Source: Spirodela intermedia (taxonomy: Eukaryota; Streptophyta; Magnoliopsida; Alismatales; Araceae). Taken from it: DNA of 64,000 nt. Under the pieces are notes generated by a model. The model made no database searches, was not told where the DNA came from, and saw only the letters and a program-made list of their open reading frames with translations. A program made the position numbers and the translations under genes. Below are positions 14,086-26,230 of this stretch, one piece after another. Location of the stretch: contig LR746264.1 in the NCBI GenBank assembly GCA_902729315.2, positions 3,679,878-3,743,877 on the forward strand, written 5' to 3'. Position 1 is the stretch's first letter; the number at the start of each line of letters is the position of its first letter.

Positions 14086-14107
14086 CCTCTCCTTCTCTCT
14101 CTCTCTC
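14054..14107. repeat. (CT)n microsatellite
   Basis: A long CT run with one short C-rich interruption, about 160 bp past the SPL stop codon. Confidence 0.93.
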
Positions 14108-14266
14108 ATTCTGAGATCTCAGATGGCTGCCTCCTCACCACAAACAGACACACCCAACAACCATGGCAATCCAGCCATCATCATTAGCATCATCATTAGC
14201 ATCATCATCTCCACCACCCAGCAAAGACAACAAGAACAACAGCACAGCTCGCACAGATCTAACAAG

Positions 14267-17174
14267 TCAAATGTATCCATAGTTCAACAGCTCCCACCTG
14301 AACGGCCTACGGGTGGTGGAGAACACCTCCGGGGGGCTGTGCAGGAGCAGCCCCACGCAGATGCACACGGCAGCAATCCCCACCATGAGCAGCACCGTCG
14401 GCCGGTAGATAAAATTCACACGGCCGGCGGCGCGTGGTGGCCACCGCCGGGACAAGCAGACCCCACAAGGCGGTGCCGCCACTGGCAGAGCCTCCACCTT
14501 CTTCTCGATGCAAAAGGTGGCGCCTTTTTTACTGGGGCTCACCCAGGCCGTAGCGGCGACGGTGGCGGTGGCGGCGGCCGGGTGGTCTGCCGAGATTGGA
14601 GAGATGTTGATGGCGAGGTGGTGGGGCTCTGAGGCTCGGCTGATCTTCCTCTGTACAAGCTGTGTGTATGATTCATAACCTCTGAGGTGGGCATAGTCCT
14701 CTGGAGTGAAGCCGGAGCTGTCGCGGGCCCCGGTCCAGGCTTTGATCCCCACCTGACAGATGATGAGGAAAATCTTGACTCGGGTCTGAAGTAGATATGG
14801 TACTAATTAAAGAAATGAGTATTTTAAAGAATCTCCAATGAGAAGCTGATGCAATCTTCCAAGCTTTGATTGATCCCTGAAGAACAAGCGAGGAAACCTC
14901 GGCTAAACCCTGAGATAGGTTTTTTTATATTTAATATAAAAAAATCCCATGAGACTAAGAATTTCCATGAGAAGCTCATGCAATCTTCCGAACTTTGTCT
15001 ACCATCCCAAAAACAGCAAGGAAAGCTCTACTCAACCTTGAAAAATGCATGATTTTCCTGCTAAAAGATACTACTTTGTTCAAGAATAAGAATTCTCATA
15101 AGTAGCAAGAACACTCTTCCTTGCCAAATATCATGATTTTTTTAACTAAAAATTACTTTTTTAGGAAAAGGGTCTCCATAGCATGATGATGGGATACGAT
15201 CATGATGAGAAATCTTGTCACCTCAGAACAAAAAATAAAAAAATAAAAAATTCCAGTGAATTGGATTTCAAATACCTGCGCAGGATCATCGGTCAGTGCA
15301 TCTAGCACACCCTCTGCATCAGCCCTACTGGCGGCAATATGAAGGGGAGTAACATCGAATGGGCCGGGCATGTCGGGCCTGAACAGGAAGCTCCGGGGAT
15401 GGCGGCCCTCCTCGGATTGCGCGCCCTCTGAAATACTGGGCACGTAACTCAGCAGCAGCTCCACGATGGGACTCCGATTCCTCTGCACAGCGCTGTGGAG
15501 AAGAGACATCTCCGACAGGGCCAGATCAAGGGAATTGCTGTCCACCACCACAGCTCCGCTGAAGAGGACATCGAGGAGCTTCTTCACCACCGCCCGCCAG
15601 TTCTGGTCTATGGAGAACTCCATGAGCCGCCTGAACCGCACCAGAGGGTAGAAGCCTGCATCGGAGTCTTCTGCCGCCCCCAGTGAGCAGAACCTCAGGT
15701 GGGCTTTCCTCAGAAGCCAGCCCATTTCATGCAGGAAGTCCAGCGCCCGCTTCCTCGCCTCCGCTCCAGAGGCCATGTCGTCGTAGTTTTCATTGATTAC
15801 GCCCTCCAATGTGCATATCTCAGCCGACACGGTCTCCTCCGCAACTATAAATGGAAAGAAGGAGCTCCTGAGAGCGTGGTCCTCGACCTGGTGAGGAGAG
15901 AGGAATCAGGTTCCTGCAGAATTCTGGAAGAAAAATGAAAAGAAAACGGTAAAGAAGAAGAGAGAGAAGAGAGAGAAGGAGAACCTCGACGAACCCTCTA
16001 CCAGTCCCACTAGGGACGGAGCAGGAGAAGTGGAGGCACTGGACCCGTTGACTTCCTCCTGCACTGGCATCATTGCTGCTGGGGAGAGCTTGGGTCGTCT
16101 CCTGAGCTAGGTACTTGCCGTCAAATGCACAGAGAAGCCTGAAGTAAGAAGAGTCGATATGAATCTAGGAGATAAAAAGAAATGGGGAAGATAATCTGTG
16201 ATCAGAGATGGGTCAGATACCTGGTAGACCGAGCCAAGTTGAGACCTTTGACTGTAAATCTGACCCCCTCAGAAGCACAAACGGCTATGGGGGAGACACT
16301 CAATATTTCACAATGGTTGTGGGCGTCAAGAAGAGCAGGAGTATCTAGCACAACACAACCTGCCTCTTAGGAAGAAACCCTAGTTAGAGAAAAAACTCTG
16401 GCTCTTCGGTTCATATTAGGAGGAAATAAAGAAAACTTGAGGACCGATGAGACGAACCATTGAGGACGAAGGCGATCTGATGCTGTATCGTGGCATATAG
16501 CCACCCAGTTTGCCAGAAGTCATCACCAGCCATGGCCAAGAGTTTTTCTAGGCTTGGCTTCAGATTATGAGAAAGCTGCCAGACAGGGAACCGGAGATTA
16601 GCATGATGGAGCACAGTTCTGTGCTAGAGAAGTCACTATTTCTTGAAGGATACCTCCTCCCAGGTGGATTCAGCCAGCCGAAGGTAAACGGTTAGAATGA
16701 GGCAACCGGGCCTGATGTAGCCCTCCATGTCCGTAGGACTGTTGGACAACCAGTCGAGGATCTGAAAGTTTACAAGATTTTCTCAGTAAGGCATCCTATG
16801 AGGCAGGACTCAGCCTACTAATCTGGCTTCTTTGTGCTCAAATGAGATGAATGAGAAAATTTCCTGAAAGGGTACACGATACCTGACTCCGAAGAACAAG
16901 AGGGAAGTCGCTTGGGTCCTTGCCGAAGAGCTTGAAAACCATGCGATCCGTACGGCTCTGGATTTGAGAAGAGATTGGCCGGTTAGAACAGGAAGTGGAC
17001 GAAGTAAAAGTGATCCTCGTATGAATTCGGACAGGCCAGCTGATGAAACAACATGAACTTGACAGTGTAGAGAAGAGAAGGAAACCTCGAACTAGTAACT
17101 GCCATTAAATCATCCTCAACACCGTGTCAACTACAGGTGAGAGTGAAGGAGGCACATACTGCTAAAGAGAGAGA

Positions 17175-17235
<61 letters not shown>

Positions 17236-20200
17236 TAGAAATAGATACCGATCACCAAATGCTAGTGACAACACTGCCAATCTTGAGTCAACTACCAGTG
17301 CATGAAGTGCCCCGCATTTCATATGGCACCTAGACCTGAAGCATAAATCCATTTTTATTGGGTCCACACTCATTTGATCAGTAGCCTTAGTGCATGGAAC
17401 AAAGACATGATCTTGGGCATAGGCAAGAGATACACAGCATGTGTGCAAGAACGGGAAGAATAATATGGAAGCATTTGGGAAAAGTTAGGGAAAAATATAC
17501 GAGTCTCCTAGTCATTTCTTGGGTGGAGAAAATGGGGAAAAAAGAGGCAAAACGGCCGGAATCAAAACCTACCCTTTTTGAGGTAAGGTAACTCACATAT
17601 ATAAATATGACAGAGGAGTAATACTTGGGGAAAGGAGAAAGGAAGGGAAAGGGGGTTGAAGGCGATCAGGTCACATCAGACAAGTGCATGAAGGTTCTAC
17701 CTGCCAGAGAAAGTCAACCACAATGTCGAGGAACAGAATCTTGAACTAATTGAACAAGATGAATGAGTAACGGTGGCTGACAAGGAAACCTAATGCTCTG
17801 CGTCTTAGTTGCCATAAAATTCAAGGCTTTATAAGCCAAAACCCTCCATTTACATCAAGAGATGTGGTTTGATTGCTATCGATGGAGCAACAACCTAACA
17901 ATCTAACATCATAAAATAGCTGATGGAACTTGCCACAAGGAGCAAAGTCCATTCAGGAAAAACAAGCACAGACATGGATTCGTTAATTGCATGGATAGTA
18001 AAGAGGTCTGACATTTTTTATTCAACTTTCAGAGCTTCATACCGTTCCCCCAATAGAAGATACGTGAAGAGAACCGAGCATAGAGAGGGAAGAGAGAGAG
18101 AGAGAGAGAGTGATAAAAAAGCTAGCAAAACACAGATCCATATAGGCCCACACGCAACTTGTGGACGCCTTGTAGAACCGATCTCCATTATTCTTGGGAC
18201 AGTATTTTACTGCAGCAAACAATGGTGAATCTCAATAAGCTCCTCTTGAGCAAGCAATGAGTCACCCTCCAATCTCTCAGCTCGCATATCCAGCCTTAGA
18301 CGAAGTGCCATCAAGAAGCAATGCTCAGGGTGGAATCACCCTCATTTAGCCACTGTGTGAGGGCGCTCGACCCCCAGGAAAGGCCCTTGCCCTGAGTAAC
18401 TCAAGCTACATTCACACGCACTCATAGCCCTATATGGTCCAATTTCTCAGCCACGTAAATAGCCTTAATTCGGTCCAATGACCAAGCATTCTCCTCCTAA
18501 TCTAAGTTGCTCATCTGTGAAAACTCACCACCCATCACTTTCTGATCATGTTTAGGAACCGTTCCTCCAAGAGGAAGATTACTTCCTTTCTTCCTAAAGA
18601 TTCCACCAACCGTGTCAACCTGACCTGACTCCCATCAAAATGGAGTGAACGCGTCAATCATGATTACAACTTGAAAAATATGAATTCATCAGCAAGATTC
18701 CAAGCAATACCAAAAATGGTAACGAATTTTCCAAGGCACGACAAAGAATGTTTCATTTTCCCAGATTCCTTTCAAACAAACGAAATGCTTAAAGGGTTTG
18801 GTGAATAGAAACCGAAAGGATGCAGAAACCTATGAATCCATCATGAGCCTTTTTTCTTAAAAACCCAAGTATGACCCTAAGAAAATGGACTAATATTAGC
18901 GACTGACTACCGTCACGAAATCAACCCCATGCATTAGTGGCAGAATCTTTCTGGGCCAACTTATGACTAGAAGAAAAAAAATCCCAGAGTTACCCAACCA
19001 GCCACAAGTCAGGGAACAGGACCTGCTATTCTGGGTAAGAATTCTTGAGACAGAAATGCACCAGAAAATAATAAACGCTATAGGATCCCGACTCGCAGCA
19101 AAAATTATGATAAATGGAGTTCTAGGATCCGGATAGCATTCCTCAACATTCCAACAAGACCTATAGCAATTAACTTGAAGCATGCAAGTTATCACATTAA
19201 CTTGATTAGAATTAACAACCCCGACTTAGTGGAGATAAATAACAATTACCCATGGGTTTGATTAGCATTAACTTGATTTGCATTCGGACTTCCAAGACCT
19301 ATAAAAGTTTTCACTTTGTCCAGCCTTTTGTTTGTGTAAGCTCCCAGAACAAGAAACTATATAATATATATACAAATATATAAAATCTATGTACAATAGA
19401 AGGAGAATTTCTTTGGGAAACTTGGAGAAAACATATACCTGGACACCTCCATTGAGAGTGAACAGTGATCGTGCGGATGCAGAATCTGAAAAACCACATG
19501 TTTGTGGTGGACTAGTCTTATTGGATTTCTGTGCTGCCCAGGGAAGGTGATAGGGAGAATCTTGCTGCCGACTTTCAGGGATAAATAAATGATCAGGTTC
19601 ATCGGTGCTTTCAGGTCCATCACTACAGACGTTATTCAAATCAAAACTCCTGATCCTAGCTCCCTCCACAGTTGGCAAAATTCGCTTCAGAGAGGAAAAA
19701 CCATCTTTTTCAATTGGGATGACTTCTTGGGCAGGTTCAAGGTTGGTAGGTCGATTACAGGGAACTGCTTGTACCATCTCACCCACAGATGCTTCCACCG
19801 TGTTCCCCCTCCGTGGCATTTCCACTGGAGCATGCACTGCTTCTGATGTTCCAGCAGAAGCTCTAAGATTCTCTTGTTCTTGAGACGACTGAAAGAGTCC
19901 AGTTAGCTTATTTGTGTCAAGTGATCCAGAAAGACTTGCAAGGCTCTTCAGGAGATGAGACAACAGGTCCTGATCTTTTAATACCTCGGAACCACCAGCT
20001 ACATTTACATCAACAAGAAAAGAATGCACACATTATAACTAAAGAAGTATGATAATGGTACATTAAAAAGAAAGATCATTGACATGGATGTTCCAATTTT
20101 ATTAAAAATCTCAGATGAGGTACCAACAGTTACAGACCAAATTGAGCTTCTTAAATTAGTTTGTTTACAGATTTTCTTGATGTAGGCTTCAATTAAAAAG

Positions 20201-23200
20201 TGTGCAATGAGATTTTGGCAGTACGTATGCCCAAATGCAGAAAACAAAACTAAGTGGACATTTTAAAGACATTAAATCTGTGTGCATGACGAAGTCGAAA
20301 ATATTATTTTTAACGTCATAAAACATAATACAGCAATGTGAAAGACCAATCAGCAAGCAAGTACGGAGGTATCTGTGCTGGTATGACCATCCATAACATA
20401 CACCGATTTTTACAACTCGACACTACTCAGGTAAGTAAGCGTTTCTCTAATTGCATTACATGATCACAAAAATAATAGATAAATAAAAAGTAAACGAAAG
20501 GTAATCCCAAAGTGCTTACAGTGCAGGTTGGTGAGAATTCTCAGTAGACTTATCAACAGATAGCTAATGGTACGATCATCCATTAGAGATGTTCCATTAA
20601 CAACAGCATCAGGTTGAGCTTTCCGCCTCCGTCTGTTGTGTCCAGCTAACCGTCGACGGCAGCTTCTCTTTCCCTCATCAAATTCTTGCAGAAGGTGAAA
20701 CCTAGACAAGCATAACTTTAAGAGAATTTCATAAACTTGTAGAGGATATGAAAGAAACCCATTGTTACACACCATTACAGTAAATTCAACAAAAATAAAT
20801 GAGAACCTAAAAGGTAGGCATAGCATGCCATGTAGCACAAACAATAAATGAGAATCAATCACAATTTTTGTTCTCAGCGATCAATTTTCGGGTCACAGAT
20901 TCTACGCCCAATGATCTGACTTCTAAATATCCATTTTTAAATAAAGGAAAGGGAAAAAAATTGATTTCATTTCCTGTATGTTTCATAAATTAGAAGTTAA
21001 ACATTTGGAAATATTCACCTTTACATCAATACAATAACAAAAAAAAAAAGTTCAGTTCATTGTCAATTCTTATAAGAAAAACTCGATTCTTTTGAGAAGT
21101 TGTAAACTACTTTCAATTATTTCTTCATCATCCTAAGCTCTGGGATATCCTTCCAGTATGGCTGTGCTAACTTCGAGCTTCCTATCCAACCCATTTCCAT
21201 CTAGTGGTACAGGAGTCAACAGGTATTCCCAAGACACATTCATACGATCCACTAACTTAATTAACAAATTCAAACATGGATTTTCTTGCTACAGTTGGTC
21301 TCCACACGAATCAACCTACAAAGCGCCAAAGTTGTGGGTTAATAATGATGCTTCCATCACTCTGACTACTTATCTTCTTGTTCTCCAATCGCAACTGGTC
21401 CCTATCTTTAATATGAAAGGATAGAGACAATATCACCATAGGACACATCTTACATTCTAGTCATCATTACATCCATTTGGAATTCTATAAGACCACTACC
21501 CAGTGCATATCATCGTTTTACCAACAAAAATAAAATAATCAAGCCAATAGTGCTTGCCAGTATCAACTGTGCAATATGCTCAATAATCTTCATACTGAGA
21601 GCTCATTGTTGAGGACACCTTCAGTCAGGTTGGCCAAATTGTTTGTGCAACACAAAACAGTATCGCCATTTTTTTATTCACATGCAATTCCATGCATGCA
21701 TCAAGCTATCCTTGACCAGCTAAATGCGTTCTTCTTGGACAGTGTTTGGAGCATCGCAGGTATCATTGTTATGATTTGAGAATATTCCTTTTTGCATTTC
21801 ACAGTCAGTGTTTGAACGCCAATTTTGCATTTCCCATCTAGTCACCTTTTGAGGATATTCCTTCTTTACATCCTCATCATAAGATCTAGTCTTTCTCTCT
21901 GATCTTTATTTTTTGCCTATTCTACCTATTATTCAACGTTTTCCTCTTGATAAGCCATCTCTCATTCCTATGCACCTGCCCCTTTCAGCAATCATTATCT
22001 CTTTAAACCCCCATTGTCCAGGCCCACCCTTTAGTGGAACATGTGCCCGATTTCGATGGAGAAGACTTAACTCCTCTTGAAACTGCTCGACTTCTTGGAA
22101 GGCTTTCCTCCATCATGCACCATGTCCCTGGTCTGTTTGATCTTGTTTCAGATAACTCCTACACTCCAAAATCATCTACTCTTCACATTAACTAGTAGAT
22201 TCAGAGTTACTGCCATCCAATTCAGTAGCTAGGTACAGCAAAACTATGCTATTTTCGTAAGAGTGGCAATGACTCCACTTTATTTTTTTGTAACTCTCGT
22301 AAAGGTTGTCCTATTCTTCTTTTCTATGACTACAACATGGTCATCAATAGCAATGATGCTACTATAATTGCCTCTTGCAAGCAACATCTTCATAAGCTGC
22401 TTTACGTGACAGACCTTAGATCTTTGTGCTACTTCTTTGGTATCAAAGTTGCTTGTTCTACACTATGTTACATGCTATCTAACAACAAAGATATCCCTGG
22501 CAATCTTCATGACGTTACTTATCTGATTCTTACATATCTGACTCTTATGGCTTTGACAACAAGTTGGTTCGTTTAATGGTGATGCCGTCGGAGAATCATA
22601 CATGCTATCAACAGCTTGTTAGAGCTCTTGTGTACTCAGATATGGCCTTGCCTGAGACCACTCACGTTGTTCATATCTTGAGTCAGTTTGTAAGAGCTCC
22701 TACCTCAGCTCATTTTTTTGGCCTCATCTATATTCTTTGTCACCTTTTTTTTATGTCAACCATAATACCTTTGGAGGTAAGCACCCTCTGCAACGCTCAC
22801 TGAGTTAGAGATCTCACTAATCATAGCTCCACTACATGTTCATGCATCTTTCTAGGCACCTCTATTATCCCTCTCAGCTACCTTAAACATGAATTATTAT
22901 CTTCATCCCTTTCAACGCCATAAATAAATAATCACAGTGAAAGTCAAGCTATTTCATGGCCATCATGAGTATTGGATCCAGAAGCCACCTAAAGTTTTAT
23001 GCTCAAATATTACCTGCACTCTTCGCATCTTTTTATCATAGAGATGTGCAACCCATAATTATAAATACAACAATGAAACTATGCAGGGCATCTAGCCAGA
23101 ATAAGGATAGCATTAATAAGCACTTGCTAGGCTCCCAACTACACGCATAGAAGAAATTAACAAGGCAATGCCTATCTGAATATCAACCTGCTGCATTGTT

Positions 23201-23723
23201 GACAGAAACGCTGCTGAACATTCCCAACGACAGCCTTGCTGGCTTTGGCATGCATTTCGCAGACTTTGTGACGTCTGTGGTAATCTTTGGCTTCACTCAG
23301 ATCAGCACCACAGCCTTCTACTTGGCAAACAGCTCGGATCAAACTGCCAGCTTGCATCTTGCTCCTCTTCCCATTATTACCCTCCCAATCTGCAGGGTCT
23401 GTAGGCTCTGTTACAGGATAAACGCGCCCACCAAGGTTCAAAGTGAGGGACCCAGCAACATCATCCGGTTCATCCTCATCCACCACCACCACCTCCCTCC
23501 TCCGTTTCTCTGACTCGCCTCTTCCCCTGCCGCTGCTTCCAGGTTCAGAATCGCCGGAGAACGATAAAGAGCAGTTGGGCAGTTCGCCGACAGCTGGAGC
23601 AGGGAACAGCTGTTTGTTTCCGCAGTTTGACAGAGAAGCATTCAAAGGTGTGGCGACAAAGAGATGTCCATCCCAACTCCAATCGTTTAAATCCCACTCC
23701 ACATTCTTCCCAGCCCGAGTCAT
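14267..23723 (-). CDS. SPL: long SPL transcription factor (SBP domain, ankyrin repeats, C-terminal TM)
   Basis: Plant transcription factor of the SPL1/SPL12 type, which binds GTAC-core DNA. Ten exons: 23723-23188, 20701-20520, 19998-19439, 16957-16883, 16761-16654, 16575-16458, 16359-16221, 16138-15985, 15887-15276, 14752-14267. They join in phase to 989 aa. The SBP domain spans about residues 133-208, with zinc ligands C133, C138, C155, H158 and C174, C177, H181, C193, and the overlapping nuclear signal [18 protein letters not shown]. The N-terminal WDLNDWSWD motif is typical of the long clade. Later come [22 protein letters not shown] and QTGWLY, ankyrin-like helices ([17 protein letters not shown]), and a hydrophobic segment near [14 protein letters not shown]. 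The start is the first ATG after an in-frame stop. Long members are normally not miR156 targets, and I saw no such site. Intron 1 (2.5 kb) splits the SBP domain at a weak donor (AG/GTTGAT) and carries a Copia remnant. Intron 3 is also 2.5 kb. Confidence 0.95.
16958..19438 (-). other. SPL intron 3
   Basis: A 2.48-kb intron with a pure GA microsatellite (17182-17231 core). A somewhat GC-richer patch near 18240-18620 differs in composition from the flanks and resembles an inserted, decayed element, but I recognise no protein or termini in it. Confidence 0.6.
17162..17231. repeat. (GA)n microsatellite in SPL intron 3
   Basis: About 70 bp of GA repeat, interrupted only near its left end; the longest dinucleotide run in the window. 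Confidence 0.95.
22235..22790 (+). mobile_element. decayed Ty1/Copia pol fragment (reverse transcriptase) in SPL intron 1
   Basis: An open stretch from 22235 to 22576 reads like the Copia reverse transcriptase palm: GNDSTLFF, then [15 protein letters not shown] in place of the usual LLVYVDDMIITG, then [23 protein letters not shown] and YMLSNNKD. After a frameshift, 22564-22803 continues with [19 protein letters not shown] and [14 protein letters not shown], matching the YRQLVGSLIYL and VSQF region that follows. The catalytic YVDD is mutated to YDYN and the frame is broken, so the element is dead. It is antisense to SPL. No LTRs were identified. Confidence 0.8.
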
Positions 23724-24577
23724 TTCGAGCGATCCCGAGCAGTAGAATTTGCGGCTTGGCCGATTTTTTTAGCTTAAACTTATGTAAACATGACTCAGAA
23801 GTAGAACTAGGGAACAATTGCGACGGAATATTCCCCTTGAACTGGGGGGAATCAAGGCCTGCAGAAGAAACAGAACTGGTGGCAAAATCAAGGAGTGCAT
23901 CCGCAGTTTCACATTAATCCGACTCCCTGAGGCCCCAGAAATCCAGGAAAATCATGCCTATGCAGCCGTGGATCCAGACGGTAGTAACCCACATAACCAA
24001 AGAAAGGCACTGTCCATAAGTAGTAACTCAGAAACGGAAAGAATCAAAGTCTCTCAAATTCCGACAGCAGATAAGAAATCAGCCACTGGGATGAGTGAAA
24101 ATAGATCCCAATTCCACAAGTCTCACTGTCAGAGTATCCAAGCTTGATCCACCAGCAATTGCGACCAGGAAGAGAATCCGAGACCGTAGGCAGGAATCAC
24201 CGTGCCGCCGAATCGCCGCGCAACAATTTCTCCTAGTCTCCCTAATTCCCAAACGGGAAGCAGACCACCCAACTGGACCACAATTTAGAAAACATCGGGA
24301 GAAGACCACAGCTCCCTGCCGGACAGGTGACTGCGACCACAGAAACGACCGCCGATCCGGATCTGATGGGCGGCCTGCTGAGAGGCCTCAGATGAAGAAC
24401 AACAACTGCGCGCAGGTGGAGTGATGTGAGGCTAACGAGAGATTTGGGACCAACCGATGAATAATAACAAAGAAATCGTAGAAAGCCGCTGCGCCTGCGG
24501 CTGGCGATGCGACAAGAGCATTGAACGAGAGAGAGAGAGAAAAAAAATAGAGCGAGAGAGACACAGACCAAGGGTAG

Positions 24578-24580
<3 letters not shown>

Positions 24581-24609
<29 letters not shown>
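24581..24609. repeat. (GA)n microsatellite, probable SPL leader/promoter
   Basis: An uninterrupted GA run; on the SPL sense strand it is a pyrimidine (CT) tract about 860 bp upstream of the start codon. CT tracts are frequent near plant transcription starts, so it may mark the SPL start region. Confidence 0.85.
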
Positions 24610-24612
<3 letters not shown>

Positions 24613-25257
24613 AGAGATAACAGTCGGACAACGGGCAGGAACACCACTCTCTATAGTATCTTTACATTCGCTTATAATATTCTGAATTTCAGTGCGTGCT
24701 TTTATAGAAAACCCTTTATAAATATTATAAGTTACTCTTATTTCCTTAACCTTTTAAATATATGTAAGTACTCAAATTTAGTTGGTAAATCCTCCCCCAA
24801 CACTGTACGCCATCATCATCCACTAATATATCTGCCCTTCTCATGAATGACAAAAATCATAAACTGGGTACTTTTACTAACTTAATCTATCATCAATGAC
24901 ATTTGGACATAAAATATTATTAATTCATTTATTTGGGTTCTACCCAAAACGCAAAATATTACCATAGTCTTTGTGAGCTTTAAGAAGGACATTTTTGATA
25001 AAACGTACCAATTCCATTGAGCGAGATATATATAAATATCAAATAAAATAGTAAAAGTAACTAGTTTAGGATTATTTTGAATATAATCCAATATTTAAGG
25101 ATCTGCCCGATATTGGAGTATACTTGTAAAGAGCCTTTAAAAGGATATTTTGTTAAATAAATTTGTAACAATTATCTATATCTTTGGGCTCAAGATGTAA
25201 GAAATTTGTAAAATAAGATATGTAAGACAATTATATAATAATAAGATCTTTTGGGTG

Positions 25258-25575
25258 CAGAAAATAAAAAATAGTAGTACACATGCCGACATCCTCTACG
25301 GTGGGAATACGCATTTCGGGGGCATTTACCGTGTCAGGAACAACGCACGGTGGCCGTTGGATCCCGAAATCAATGGATCGGGGGACGCGCAAGTCCAAAC
25401 GTGCGGGGAACGCGGTGTCTTAACCCCACTGCCTTGTCGGATCCGAGCCAGCCTCGGGGAAGAGAGCGACTAACTTGACCGAGGGAGGAGAGGCAGCGTG
25501 AGGGCAACCCGGAAGATACCCCGAAAGTGAGCGGGCTAGTGGTGCAACACTCGGCTTGAGCGGGTCCCACGATGA
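25258..25575. other. GC-rich patch of unknown origin
   Basis: A block of about 320 bp with high GC and many CpG sites sits abruptly between very AT-rich flanks. It contains motifs such as GGCCGTTGGATCC and several GATCC sites. No credible protein or structural RNA was recognised. It could be a promoter relic or an inserted fragment. Confidence 0.45.
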
Positions 25576-26015
25576 GAGAATATCCTCATTTAAAAAATAT
25601 ATTTTCATATATATATGAGAACACAAGAATAAATTTATGAATATTAAAAATATTAAAAAAATGAATATCCTCCATTTTTCATCTGGTTCACTTTTTATTA
25701 TTTTTCCAAATTATTTCAAAGAGTGAAAATTATCTAGCATGCTCTTTGTGACAAAATAAACTGATCATTGACGATGGTGGATGAAAATAATTTATTATAT
25801 AAAAATAGGATAAAATAATAATTATTTATTTTTGGAAGCCAGCAATGTAGTGAAATTGCAAACCCGTTCTTGAACATGATATCACATAGCACCTTTATTT
25901 ATGTTGACATTAACATCCATAATACATATTTTATATTTTCAGGGTATTAAATAATTAATATTTCTCAAACAAAGTCCAAGATGGCGAACATAAATATTTA
26001 GACTTGCAATTGATT

Positions 26016-26230
26016 GGGTTTGACCACATTTTAGGCGTTCTAGAGGTGAAGCTTGTGAGCCCACCAAACTATCAGCCCATTGCATACATATGGATCTCCA
26101 GCGATTTTGAAAATGTGGTCAAACCCATATCAATTAATATGGGCTTGATATTTGAGATGGTCAAACCCATCTCAATGGACATTTGAGATTTAAAATATCA
26201 AATTTACTATCAGCCCATTGCATACATATG
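26016..26230. repeat. inverted repeat nested in a direct repeat
   Basis: GGGTTTGACCACATTTT (26016-26032) is exactly complementary to 26110-26126, and the match extends outward imperfectly. A 25-bp sequence beginning ACTATCAGCCCATTG occurs identically at 26068-26092 and 26206-26230. The left part (26022-26080) recurs at 27998-28075. This looks like a MITE-like or rearranged element, but target-site duplications were not found. Confidence 0.65.

Larger units (their letters stand above)
12825..14266. other. intergenic: ABCG promoter and SPL 3' flank
   Basis: No gene is seen. The stretch holds an A6T heptamer array, a poly-A run (13224-13241), a short repeat with a palindrome near 13.55-13.64 kb, and a long CT tract at 14054-14107. 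Open frames here are short and unlike known proteins. Confidence 0.6.
23724..26015. other. SPL 5' flank and AT-rich intergenic DNA
   Basis: The first part is the likely SPL leader and promoter (minus strand), CT-rich near 24500-24610. Beyond it lies AT-rich DNA with one sharply bounded GC-rich patch (separate entry). No gene is seen. Confidence 0.5.

Noticed and set aside
14123-14632. Plus-strand open frame of 169 codons
   Set aside because: It is antisense to the last SPL exon, whose frame encodes a conserved family tail with a membrane segment. The plus-strand translation is low complexity (Gln, Ser, Gly runs).
21150-22200. Upstream parts of a Copia element (gag, integrase) or a gene in SPL intron 1
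   Set aside because: Open frames there show no recognisable motif; only 22235-22790 can be supported.
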